Assembly (NCBI GenBank): GCA_051744245.1
Contig: JBNJCV010000021.1
Coordinates: 1-25,882, forward strand
Direction of reading: 5' to 3'
DNA length: 25,882 nt
Source of the DNA: M55B165 sp051744245
Lineage (GTDB): Bacteria > Actinomycetota > Humimicrobiia > Humimicrobiales > Humimicrobiaceae
This document shows positions 1 through 7,240 of the stretch, one piece after another. The notes beneath the pieces are model-generated. The model was not told the DNA's origin. It saw only the letters and a program-made list of their open reading frames with translations, and searched no databases. A program made the position numbers and the translations under genes. Position 1 is the stretch's first letter. Every line of letters starts with the position of its first letter.

Positions 1-83
1 ATTCTTACCAGCTCTGATATGTTATCCTGGATGCTTTCTCTGTTTTTATTTATCCAGGTATCTACTTTAGGGGACCAGTCCAT
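1..83 (-). CDS. M20-family metallopeptidase, N-terminal fragment (runs off window)
   Basis: Only the first 27 codons are in the window. They read MDWSPKVDTW then a helix ending in QDNISELVR. This matches the typical start of M20/ArgE/DapE peptidases, where a helix of the form 'I-x-x-N-R-x-x-x-I-x-D-L-x-E-L-V-R-I-P-S' precedes the catalytic domain. An AGGAG Shine-Dalgarno lies 8 to 10 bases upstream of this ATG. It sits just downstream of the cyclase gene, so the two are probably co-transcribed. The metal-binding residues are outside the window, so the family call rests on the N-terminal pattern alone. Confidence 0.5.
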   Translation of the reverse strand, partial: MDWSPKVDTWINKNRESIQDNISELVR

Positions 84-97
84 GGGTTTATCATCTC

Positions 98-775
98 CTA
101 TTCTTCCTTAATTATGACCCTGCAAGGCAGCCCTGTAGTATTTAAAATCTTTAAGGGGCAAACATAGAGCTTGACCTTAAATTTTGTAATATTTTCCAGG
201 TTTACCAGCGGCGCTACCATATAGATATCATTTTCATAAATTAGAGGCCAAAGTCCCTGCTCATTGTCTACATTATCTATGGAGGGTGTATCCATGGCTA
301 ATATAAAGGGGTTCTTGCTTACAATGTATTCGGCAGCATCCTTTTTTAAAAACCAGCAACCGGTAAGAAAATCAGGTTTATCCCAATGTTTTCCCCAGCC
401 AGTTGCAAATATGATATTGGATCCATCGGGTATAACTTCTTTCTCCGCTCCCTTTACATCTTCAAGGGATATAAAAGGCTTATTATCCTCTTTATGTAAT
501 TCGGCTAGATCAAATTTAAGCACATAAGCATCTACTCCAAACAGTTTTTCGATAGGTACCTCGTGTACCGGCTTTGATTTTTCCAGACCCAGAGCATGCG
601 CAGGCCCATCTATATAAGTTCCGGTCAACATGGAAAAACCCTCAAAATCCTGGGAATACGCATTAAATTCTACCCAATCAGGATGCTCCAATTCTTTCAG
701 TTTAAACTCCGGAAAAGGTGGCCCGTAGGACCACATTCCTTCATATATAGGTCCTGAAGCGTCAATTATTTTCAT
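98..775 (-). CDS. Cyclase-family (PF04199-type) metal hydrolase, active-site variant
   Basis: Members of this family (kynurenine formamidase, isatin hydrolase and relatives) are soluble metal-dependent hydrolases that open cyclic amides or cleave formamides. The protein has the family length and order: an N-terminal strand (MKIIDASGPIYEGM), the TGT-Y-ID-G-PAH core near residues 51-60, and a C-terminal 'LPCRVI' strand. The usual metal-binding pattern H-x3-H-x-D is changed here to L-x3-Y-x-D; only the Asp and the later PAH His remain, so classic binuclear chemistry is doubtful. A longer reading starts at 784, but its ATG lies one base after the AGGGGG Shine-Dalgarno, whereas the ATG at 775 has 10 bases spacing, so 775 is preferred. 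It follows the permease remnant directly (the 784 ATG overlaps its TGA). Substrate unknown. Confidence 0.75.
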   Translation of the reverse strand: MKIIDASGPIYEGMWSYGPPFPEFKLKELEHPDWVEFNAYSQDFEGFSMLTGTYIDGPAHALGLEKSKPVHEVPIEKLFGVDAYVLKFDLAELHKEDNKPFISLEDVKGAEKEVIPDGSNIIFATGWGKHWDKPDFLTGCWFLKKDAAEYIVSKNPFILAMDTPSIDNVDNEQGLWPLIYENDIYMVAPLVNLENITKFKVKLYVCPLKILNTTGLPCRVIIKEE

Positions 776-780
776 CCTTA

Positions 781-966
781 TCATACCCCCTGATGCTTTT
801 TAATCTTGATAAATTTCTTAATGTTTTCATAAACCTGTGAATAACTAACCACCACTATTAATATCAACCCCAGCACTGTAATGTTCCAGAATGGATTTAT
901 ACCAAAAATATTGAAGACGCTTAACAACATATACATTACAGATACTGCCAACAGAGACACCATTAT
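781..966 (-). pseudogene. C-terminal remnant of a sugar ABC transporter permease (RbsC-like)
   Basis: About 60 codons encode two hydrophobic helices with the segment NIFGINPFWNITVLGLILI and a basic tail. Ribose/xylose-type ABC permeases (BPD_transp_2 family) end with the same arrangement, '(N)LLG-x-x-PFWQ-x-x-x-x-GLILI'. No permease sequence lies upstream of about 966. Instead the DNA changes into the interrupted SDR gene, in a different frame. The fragment ends in TGA overlapping an ATG of the cyclase gene (ATGA arrangement), which shows that the permease and cyclase once belonged to one operon. I infer that a deletion removed the rest of the permease and whatever lay between. Translation from a GTG at 975 is possible but probably meaningless. 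Confidence 0.55.
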
Positions 967-1659
967 CAGGCGCACCCATCCTGTTCATAGGAGCCATCTC
1001 TGCAAAAATTCTGAGTGCCATCTCCGGATCATCCTGTTTGTTTAAATAACCTTCAAACATTTCTGTTTTAGTAAATCCGGGACATATGCAATTAACCCTT
1101 ATATTGTATTTGGCATAGTCCAGAGCTGTCTGTTTGCTTAATAGCACCATAGCACCTTTGGATGAGCAATAGCTCGCAAGGTTTTGGTTCCCAAGTAATC
1201 CTCGGATAGAAGAAATGTTTACCACCGAACCCCCTTTATTTTTAATCATGTAAAGCAAGGCATATTTGCATAGAAGCATGGCACCTTTAACATTTACCTC
1301 AAATACATGATCCCAATCATCTTCAGATATTTTGTTATAACATCAGGTGTGTTAAGAACCCCTATGCCGCTGTTATTAACAATAATATTTATATTTCCAA
1401 ACTTTTTTATTGTTTTCCTTACCAGCCTTTTTACCTCTTTTGCCTTTGTTGCATCTGCTTTGATGCAAAGAGCATTACCGCCATTGCTGTTAATTAGTTC
1501 AGCGGTTTTTGATCCTTCCTGGGTGCTGCTGAAAACATTAATAACTACTTTTGCGCCTTCTTGTGCAAATAATAGTGCTATAGCTTTACCTATACCTTTT
1601 CCGGTACCGGTGATAATTGCTACCTTATTTGTTAGTTTTTTCTGATTCTTAATTACCAT
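966..1659 (-). pseudogene. Short-chain dehydrogenase/reductase, frameshifted and 3'-truncated
   Basis: SDR enzymes are NAD(P)-dependent oxidoreductases acting on alcohols, sugars and keto acids. The N-terminal part (1294-1659) carries the nucleotide-binding TGTGKGIG and the VNNSGIG motif. The second part (from 1279) carries NISSIRG and the catalytic Y-x3-K (YCSSK), followed by PGFTKTEM. The frame changes at about 1330-1333, a run of four A on the coding strand; one extra base would restore continuity as ...VITK-I-SEDDWDHVFEVNVKGAM. The C terminus normally ends after 'PMNRMG-x-P-x-E...GG'; here it stops matching after APMNRMGAPDN, where the permease remnant begins. It starts 18 bases after the nagB-like gene with no clear Shine-Dalgarno. 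The single-base frameshift could be a sequencing error, but the truncated end cannot. Confidence 0.8.
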
Positions 1660-1677
1660 TTTATGAATATAAAAATT

Positions 1678-2670
1678 TTAAGCAGTCAAAGCTACTTTTA
1701 AATCCTCTGCAACCGGCTCAATTATTACAAACTCCCCGGGCAGGGTCTTAAGCAATGAGCAGGGTACCCTCGGGGTAACCGGGCCATGCAGTGCGAGCCT
1801 TGTTATAAATTTCTGCCATACTATTCCTCCGGCATAGGAGCCGTCCTCTGTCAGTCCACATCCATCATTCCACCAGCTTATATAATCCGCATTCATAAGG
1901 GTGCTGGTTGAAGTGGTATATGCCTTGGGGGGCACAAAAGCCCATGCGCCGCTCATATCAGTTACTGCCATCTGGATGGTTGATATGGGATGGAAATCTA
2001 CCAGTCTGGGGGTTGCTTTTTTCCATTCCTCAATATCCATACCGTACTTGTCTGCCAGGTGAGGATCCCAGAAAGAATAATGCCCGGAAAGACCGGTCCC
2101 TCCGTAGACTACATTTGCACCTTCCTTGCCTGGTTCATTCCTTGCCTTTTTTATCATCTGGTCATAGTCATCTATATTTTTGCTGGAAGGAAAATGTATA
2201 TGATCCTCTGGTATTCTCAAATCAGGTCTTAGTCTGGAAATAAAGTGTTTGTTTATGGTGTAATGGAAAGAGCCCGGCCAATTAAAATCAATATCGTTGC
2301 CATTCTCATCTGCATACTCGTCCATGGAAAAATAGTAAACATGTTTTAAGGGTATGTTTAAGGCATTTACCATATCCGCCAGCAGCTCATACTGGAAAAT
2401 AGGACCAGTAGGAAAAACACCAACAAAATTCTTGCCCTCTTCCAATGCTTTTCTTATCCTAACCAGCATATCCAAAGCCATCTGAAAATGGAAATTTTTT
2501 ACCGGTGCTATCCTGATTTTAAAATCCGGGTGTGAACCCTTTGGAGGCTTGGTCAGGTCTTCTTTTTTTATCTTGGCAACCCTTTTGCATACCTCCATAT
2601 CCCTAAATGCTAAAAACTCTGCGGGTTGGAAGTTAATAAGGTCAATGTCTGGATTAAATTCATCTAACAT
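1678..2670 (-). CDS. Glucosamine-6-phosphate deaminase/isomerase-like protein (NagB family), divergent active site
   Basis: The 330-residue protein has the NagB/RpiA-type sugar-phosphate isomerase fold signatures in order: VGVFPTGP (phosphate loop, about 83-90), YFSMDEYA (113-120), a 'GSFHYTINKHF' segment equivalent to 'SY-x-x-F-x-x-x-FF', and GGTGLSGHYSFWDP (190-203). It is longer than classical NagB (about 265 residues), with extra N- and C-terminal segments. The proposed general base Asp of MDEY is kept (D117) and so is the ring-opening His (H197). However the Asp of the usual 'GxDGHIAFNEP' loop is Ser195 and the Glu is Asp202, so the reaction may differ from deamination. A GAAAGGGGG Shine-Dalgarno precedes the start. 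It leads the operon SDR - permease remnant - cyclase and probably isomerises a sugar phosphate or a sugar-derived ketone from that pathway. Confidence 0.75.
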   Translation of the reverse strand: MLDEFNPDIDLINFQPAEFLAFRDMEVCKRVAKIKKEDLTKPPKGSHPDFKIRIAPVKNFHFQMALDMLVRIRKALEEGKNFVGVFPTGPIFQYELLADMVNALNIPLKHVYYFSMDEYADENGNDIDFNWPGSFHYTINKHFISRLRPDLRIPEDHIHFPSSKNIDDYDQMIKKARNEPGKEGANVVYGGTGLSGHYSFWDPHLADKYGMDIEEWKKATPRLVDFHPISTIQMAVTDMSGAWAFVPPKAYTTSTSTLMNADYISWWNDGCGLTEDGSYAGGIVWQKFITRLALHGPVTPRVPCSLLKTLPGEFVIIEPVAEDLKVALTA

Positions 2671-2703
2671 GAGGTCCCCCTTTCCTCTAGGTTTGCATTA
2701 ATT

Positions 2704-2723
2704 TGTTGTTACACCAAACAACA
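2704..2723. promoter_or_regulatory. Palindromic operator candidate overlapping the nagB-like promoter
   Basis: TGTTGTT and AACAACA form a perfect 7-bp inverted repeat around a 6-base centre. The site overlaps the proposed -10 box on the minus strand and lies about 35-50 bases upstream of the nagB-like start. This position is typical for a repressor of the LacI, ROK, GntR or DeoR class. No cognate regulator lies next to it in the window. Confidence 0.5.
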
Positions 2724-2748
2724 TAATATTTGTAATTATTTTTGTCAA
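2720..2748 (-). promoter_or_regulatory. Sigma70-type promoter for the nagB-like operon
   Basis: On the minus strand a perfect -35 box TTGACA (2743-2748) is followed after exactly 17 bases by TATGTT (2720-2725, 4 of 6 matches to TATAAT). The start codon of the nagB-like gene is 50 bases downstream of the -10 box. Confidence 0.6.
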
Positions 2749-2791
2749 GTTCTCGGTTAAATTTTCGTAGTAGGGTCAAGAAAGACACGCC

Positions 2792-2807
2792 ACTGAAATA
2801 TTTCAGT
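2792..2807. repeat. Perfect 16-bp palindrome
   Basis: ACTGAAATATTTCAGT is a perfect palindrome with no spacer, located near the 3' end of the intron remnant. It may be part of the intron's domain VI stem or an unrelated protein-binding site; sequence alone does not decide. Confidence 0.5.
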
Positions 2808-2828
2808 ACGCTTTAATTCCCGCCACAT

Positions 2829-2865
2829 CAAACCCAGCATGTGGATTTCCCACACTGCACTTTCT
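2829..2865 (-). ncRNA. Candidate group II intron domain V hairpin (degenerate)
   Basis: On the minus strand GTGCAGTGTGGGAAATCC continues into ACATGCTGGGTTT. The upper stem TGTGG/CCACA closes a GAAA-containing loop, a two-base bulge (TG) sits on the 3' side, and the lower stem CAG/CTG extends outward with wobble pairs and one mismatch. A GNRA loop plus a 2-nt bulge at this position is the layout of domain V, which is the catalytic heart of group II introns. It is not a perfect match to the AGC-triad consensus, so decay or a coincidental hairpin are both possible. Confidence 0.4.
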
Positions 2866-2974
2866 TGTTAATTACACCCAAAAACTTATTTGACCTATCG
2901 GTCTGGTAGTATTTTTAAGCTGTATACACCACCATGTCTTTTGACTACAGCAGCTTACGGTGGTTTGTAGCCTC

Positions 2975-3730
2975 TACCTGTATAGCGGACATATTCAAAT
3001 ATTGGTATATTTTTCCTGCCTGGTTACCCTCTTTGTCTTCTCCGACATCTTGTCTACCTCATTTAGGTAGATATTTGCAAGAAGCCGCGAGATTACCCCG
3101 CCTTGGGCTAGCCCCTTCTTCCCCATTTGCCTTAAGTATCAGCTTAAGCAGCCGCATTATATTGTCATCATTAACCCCTTTAGCTACCTTGCAAAGCAAG
3201 ATATCATGTCTTACATTGTCAAAATAGGGCTTAAGGTCCAGGCCGATAACCATTGTTTTACCCCTTAAGATCACTTTTGATACCCTGTCTACTGTTGCAT
3301 GGGCTATTCTTTTGGGCCTATAACCATATGACTCATCGGCAAAATCGGCTTCAAAGATTGGTTCAACTATCAGCCTTGGTGAACCCTGACCCCCGATCCC
3401 GAATAGCGGGGATTCCTAAACCCTTATCTTTTTCCCTCCCTTGAGTATCTCTTTTATTCTATTGCCCAAGGGACAGTACGTGCCAGAGACTAGTTCATCC
3501 CTAATTTCAGATAGAAATTCCTCAAGTGCAGCTTCCTCTATGGCTTCAAATGTTACCCATCTACTCTAGGGGTTCCATTATTTGCCTTAACCAGCTTGTA
3601 GGCCTGCCTTAAGGTCTCCATTTTTAGGAGGTGAACATTTAGTCCCCAAACCCTTTATGTCTTTTGAAGACTTCGCTTTTAGGTATATCTTCCTCTTTAG
3701 TTCCTGCAGTCCTATGGACGCCTTTTTCAT
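2975..3730 (-). pseudogene. Group II intron reverse transcriptase/maturase (LtrA-like), broken
   Basis: Joining frames gives the standard order of an intron-encoded reverse transcriptase. It begins MKKASIGLQELKRKIYLKAKS, then ANNGTPRVDG-VTFEAIEEA-x-LEEFLSEIRDEL, GIPAIRDR, VEPIFEADFADESYGYRPKR, the first catalytic block VIGLDLKPYFDNVRHD, and GGVISRLLANIYLNEVDK. Translation is recognisable up to NIEYVRY-, immediately before where the catalytic YADD should stand. After that the homology stops and the thumb/maturase (domain X) and endonuclease parts are missing. At least three frame changes and several stops are present (for example near 3110 and 3370-3420). The ancestor was functional, the present copy cannot be. 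Longer reading frames in this area on the plus strand are shadows. Confidence 0.85.
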
Positions 3731-3789
3731 CTCATCCCTGCCTCCCCTTGGTTGAGTTACTGTCAAATGTTGTGGATTAGAAATCACAT

Positions 3790-4048
3790 ACCCTCCAACA
3801 TTTTATCAAGCAGCCACCTACTCTTCTAATTCTCCATCAATAAATTTCACCCCATCCAATACCTTTAAAATAAGCTTATGGCCTTTGTGAGCCTTATCCA
3901 GGTCTTAGATGCCTCTTTTTGCAAGTTTAAATACCATTGTAAGGGTTGCAATGCGTGAACCGCATCCTTTAGTTTGCGTAGTTCTTTGTCATACCCACAG
4001 GCGTACAATTTTTTGAGAAACACTGTCATTTTTTCGTACGGATTGCAC
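3790..4048 (-). ncRNA. Group II intron domain I-like RNA remnant
   Basis: This non-coding segment lies between the intron 5' end and the maturase. It contains GTGGGTATGACAAAGAAC, AACCCTTACAATGG and AAGACCTGGATAAGGC, phrases that I recognise as resembling 5' ribozyme segments of clostridial-type introns. A 61-codon open frame (3865-4050) overlaps it, but its translation resembles no protein and is best explained as RNA. No folding was computed. Confidence 0.45.
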
Positions 4049-4175
4049 AATTTGTACTGATTTTCCTTTGCTATTAGGTGATATTTTTACTCTTACAAAC
4101 ATAAACAAATACTACCATGATTATATATATGTCAAGTATATATTAGTATAAGACACTACATTAGGGTTTAGGGCA

Positions 4176-5438
4176 CTACAATTCTATATGGTGGGGTTTT
4201 TGCCTCTGGTAGCCTAATTTAGATAAAAAGTGCGGAAGTTGTGAACTAATATTAAGGGTGGTTTTAGCAAGCGTGTAATTGTTTATTACATTATCCCCAG
4301 CATATTCGTCCCATATATATCCAGTTTCAAAATCAGCATAGACATAAACCTCTTTAAGCTGGGGGGAGGGTCTTTCCATTATATGCTAAGCCTCCAGTAA
4401 TTGATTTGACTAAAGGATGTTTCATATTCATATATTGGAAGCTACAGACCTTTAGGGTTACATCCAGTTGGAGGTTCATAACAATTACTGCATTCCATTA
4501 TATTTCAGCCATAATTTTTACCTTTTTCAACTATATTTATCTCCTCTATCCTGTCTTGTCCCACATCTGCTACCCATAAATTTCCATCATAGTCAAAGCT
4601 AAATTTCTAAGGATTGCACAGACTATAAACATACTAATAACCTTGTTGGCCGTCTTTAAAAAGATTATCTGAAGGGACAGAATAATTAAGACCATTATTT
4701 TTAGTGTCGATGTTTATTCTAAATATTTTACCCAAAAGCGTGTTTAGACTTTGCCCATTATTTTGAGGCTCGCCTGAACTTCCGCCATCGCCGGTTGAAA
4801 TATATAGGAATCCATCATTTGGACCAAATTAGATTTTCCCTCCATTATGGCTTGGACATGGTTGTTTGAAGGTAATTATTATTTCTTCACTTTCTGGCCT
4901 AGACTATTTGGGTTGTCTTGGTTAACCATAAACCTTGAAACTACCGTAATATCATGAGTAGTATAATTTACAAAAAGATAACCATTTTTTCTAAAATCTG
5001 GATGAAAATGCCAATCCAAGAAGGCCTTTTTCACCCCCATCACTGTCAACCCTTCCAGATATATCTAAAAATAATTCTGCTGTCTAGGCTTCTGGATTTC
5101 TAATTATAAATATTTTACCACTTTTTTCAACTACAAATATCCATCCTGAGCTATCTGCAGCATTTTGTAATTCTAAAGGCTGGACAAATGATAATCCTGG
5201 AAAAGCATTGATTATATCAAAGTTGTTTTCAAAATTTTTTAACTTGTTAAAATCAGGGATGTTATTCTTAGAATTTTCTTCTATATTGTTGTTAGTAGTT
5301 TTATTTATAATTTAAAATTCTGGTTTAGTCTCTTGTATTGTTTATTTTTCTGTTTTTGCTGATATTTCATTATTTTGGATTTTAGAACAAGGTACTAAAA
5401 CAAATATTAAAACCAATAATATTGTATACTTTTTTCAT
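4176..5438 (-). pseudogene. PQQ-type sugar dehydrogenase lipoprotein, dead paralogue of the gene at 21771
   Basis: Across all three minus frames the whole length of the intact gene at 21771-23057 can be followed. It opens with ATGAAAAAAG, a hydrophobic signal with lipobox-like VLVPCS, then FNKLKNFENNFDIINAFPG, SGWIFVVEKSGKIF, DGGEKGLLGLAF, HNGGKI, ISTGDGGSSGEPQ, LLGKIFRINID, NLWVADVGQDRIEEINIVEK, YADFETGYIWDEY and a tail LNISSQL. Stops and frameshifts are spread throughout (for example one at the lipobox, stops replacing Trp in NYGWN-like and CNP-W positions). The only sizeable open piece is 4176-4379. The order and spacing show a former full-length gene, not a fragment. It lies divergent to the EamA transporter gene. 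Confidence 0.88.
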
Positions 5439-5582
5439 AATTATCCTTTTTTATTATTATATAATGAAATAATTGTTATAATCACAGAGATAATTATTAT
5501 GGTTATATTTTAACCTCTTATTTTGTTTTTAGTTACTGGTATTTACCCATCAAGCCTGTAAAATATATGAAAAGGTTATATT

Positions 5583-6491
5583 ATGGAAGACAAAAAGCAT
5601 TTTATTAGAGTAGAATATTTTTTGATGCTAATAGTTTCTTTTTTTTGGGCAATCGGCCATCCCCTGGGTAGGGTACTTGCAAATAAAGTACACCCGTTTC
5701 AAATAGCAATGGTAACTCTTAGTGCCGGGTTTATAAGTTTGCTTATATTTTTAATTATTTCCGGTAAGATAAAAAAAATATTTATGCTTCCAGTCCGTGA
5801 TTTATTTTTATCTTTAGGTTTAGGTGTATTTGGATTTTTCTTCTATCAGATTTTAACCTTCAGTGCCCTTGCGCGTATCCCTGCTTCCATGAATGCTGTC
5901 CTTATTTCTACAAATGTAGTATTTATTGCTCTTCTTGCAGCTTTAATTCTTAAAGAACGCATTCGGCTCATGCGTATGATAGGCATAGGGGTTGCACTTT
6001 TAGGTGCTGTATTTGTAGCTTTTAACCAGGGTTTTTCATTTGAAGGTAGTGTAGACTTGACTGGATGTATTTTTTCACTACTTGCTGCTTTCTCGTTTGC
6101 AATATATTCGGTTATTGGGAAAAAGATTTTAGTTTCTAATGATCATTTAATCATAGCTGCTCTTGCAATATTTTCAGGAGCCGTATTAATAACTATACTT
6201 ACTGCTTTTACTGTGGGTTTTTCTGAAATATTTAATTCAGGCTGGCAAGTATTTCTAATCATGGTAATTCTTGGTCTTACTATGATTGGGGTTGCCTATC
6301 CGCTTTGGTTTAAATGTCTTAAGGCGCTTCCTGCATCACATATCTCAATTTTCATATATCTTACACCTGTTTTTGCAGTAATTCTTTCACTTATACTTTT
6401 AAATGAACGCTTTTCCTGGTTGTTTTGGGTTGGTGTTGTGTTTATTATGGGGGGCATTTTTCTTACAAATAAATTTAATTCAAAAGAATAA
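5583..6491 (+). CDS. EamA/DMT-superfamily transporter
   Basis: The 302-residue protein is an inner-membrane carrier of the drug/metabolite transporter superfamily, which exports or imports small metabolites. It consists of two repeated EamA halves of about five helices each (roughly residues 12-145 and 160-297), giving about ten membrane segments. Family landmarks are 'FFWAIGHPLGR' in helix 1, 'ARIPASMNAVLISTNVVFIALLAALILKER' at the end of the first half and the matching 'LPASHISIFIYLTPVFAVILSLILLNER' in the second half. The length is normal. The start ATG has a weak AAAGG Shine-Dalgarno 8 bases upstream. It is isolated, flanked by pseudogene debris on both sides, so the neighbours say nothing about the substrate. 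Confidence 0.85.
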   Translation: MEDKKHFIRVEYFLMLIVSFFWAIGHPLGRVLANKVHPFQIAMVTLSAGFISLLIFLIISGKIKKIFMLPVRDLFLSLGLGVFGFFFYQILTFSALARIPASMNAVLISTNVVFIALLAALILKERIRLMRMIGIGVALLGAVFVAFNQGFSFEGSVDLTGCIFSLLAAFSFAIYSVIGKKILVSNDHLIIAALAIFSGAVLITILTAFTVGFSEIFNSGWQVFLIMVILGLTMIGVAYPLWFKCLKALPASHISIFIYLTPVFAVILSLILLNERFSWLFWVGVVFIMGGIFLTNKFNSKE

Positions 6492-7240
6492 ATATAGGAC
6501 GCTAAAAAGTTTAAAATAAATTGAACGGTTTAAGCCTGTCTCCTTCTTTTATAAAAACCATACCTGCTGTTTATTAACCATCTTATTTTTTATCATTATT
6601 AATAATATAATCTGAAGCATACCTGATTTTTTTAAACTAATTATGCGAGAATTCTGGGGTTTTCTTCTTCTATACTCTTTTATGTCTTTGCCTGGAGCAT
6701 CGATATTTGTGGACATATGCCCTAATTTAGTGTATATAGGAAATTGTATAAATATGCATATTCTTAAATATACTCTACTGAAGTCCGGACTTTTTTTACA
6801 TCCCTAATTAGAATTTTGGTTTCCCTTTTTCATTTCCTACATATATATAATGGAGGTTGAGGTTTTTACTTCCCCATATACTTCTGTCATAAATGTAATT
6901 TTCACCAAAGGTATTTTTTGGGATAAAAATCACTAACCAGCAAATCTATCCTCAGTTCTTTCTATAATAACTAAAAAGAAATCTTAAGTTAATAATCAGT
7001 TGCTGAAAGGTCTGCATGCCCAAGATAAAAACACAAATATGGTATTACAATACGCTGACATTCTTTCCTTTCCTTATCTGCATATTTACAGGAAGATTTT
7101 TATTAAGCGAAAAAATAAAAGGCAAATAATAATGAACTGGATAAAAATATTTTTGGGGGCCTCACCAAAATCATGAAATTTATTATGTTGAAGAATTTAG
7201 GGGAAAAAATTAATGGTTATAAGATTAAATGGAATAAAAT
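6492..7240. other. Gene-free stretch with decayed sequence
   Basis: No intact gene is visible here. The minus strand contains the tail of a tyrosine recombinase (6975-7084). Further along, in changing frames, it has protein-like pieces such as FGENYIYDRSIWGSKN and HMSTNIDAPGKDIKEYRRR at about 6640-6930 that I cannot assign. No convincing terminator was seen downstream of either flanking gene. Confidence 0.5.
6975..7084 (-). pseudogene. Tyrosine recombinase/integrase, C-terminal remnant
   Basis: A short minus-strand reading gives YADKERKECQRIVIPYLC followed by FYLGHADLSATDY, a stop, then LKISF. Tyrosine recombinases end with the motif 'LP-x-L-x-x-YLGH-x-x-x-x-x-T-x-x-Y', containing a conserved LGH and the nucleophilic Tyr, and the integrases found with some IS-like elements have exactly this 'IPYLC-x-YLGH-D-L' style. 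Only this tail is recognisable; the rest of the catalytic domain is missing or too decayed. It supports past integration events around the graveyard region 2.7-7.1 kb. Confidence 0.45.

Larger units (their letters stand above)
2765..4048 (-). mobile_element. Degraded group II intron (5' RNA domain, truncated maturase, 3' domains)
   Basis: Group II introns are self-splicing retroelements that carry their own reverse transcriptase. Reading the minus strand, the element begins at 4048 with GTGCAATCCG, close to the GUGYG 5' consensus. About 260 bases of structured non-coding sequence follow, including the stretch GCCTGTGGGTATGACAAAGA, resembling domain I of bacterial introns. The maturase remnant (3730-2975) comes next, then a hairpin resembling domain V near 2829-2865. 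A probable 3' end is near 2765-2775. The maturase has several frameshifts and lacks everything after the first part of its active-site motif, so the element has an internal deletion and is immobile. The 3' boundary is uncertain. Confidence 0.65.

Noticed and set aside
264..527. Plus-strand open frame of 87 codons
   Set aside because: Lies entirely inside the cyclase-family gene on the other strand and has no protein-like features; the same applies to the plus-strand frames inside 7.4-14.7 kb.
845..1279. 144-codon frame as a complete novel SDR protein
   Set aside because: Its first ATG is internal to the SDR fold and its last 38 codons are the out-of-frame reading of the permease remnant.
3865..4050. 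61-codon minus-strand open frame
   Set aside because: The DNA reads like the 5' RNA domain of a group II intron and the translation matches no protein pattern.
4150..4172. TTAGGGTTTAGGG telomere-like repeat flanked by CACTACA
   Set aside because: Only two units and a 7-base direct repeat; too short to mean anything in a bacterial sequence.
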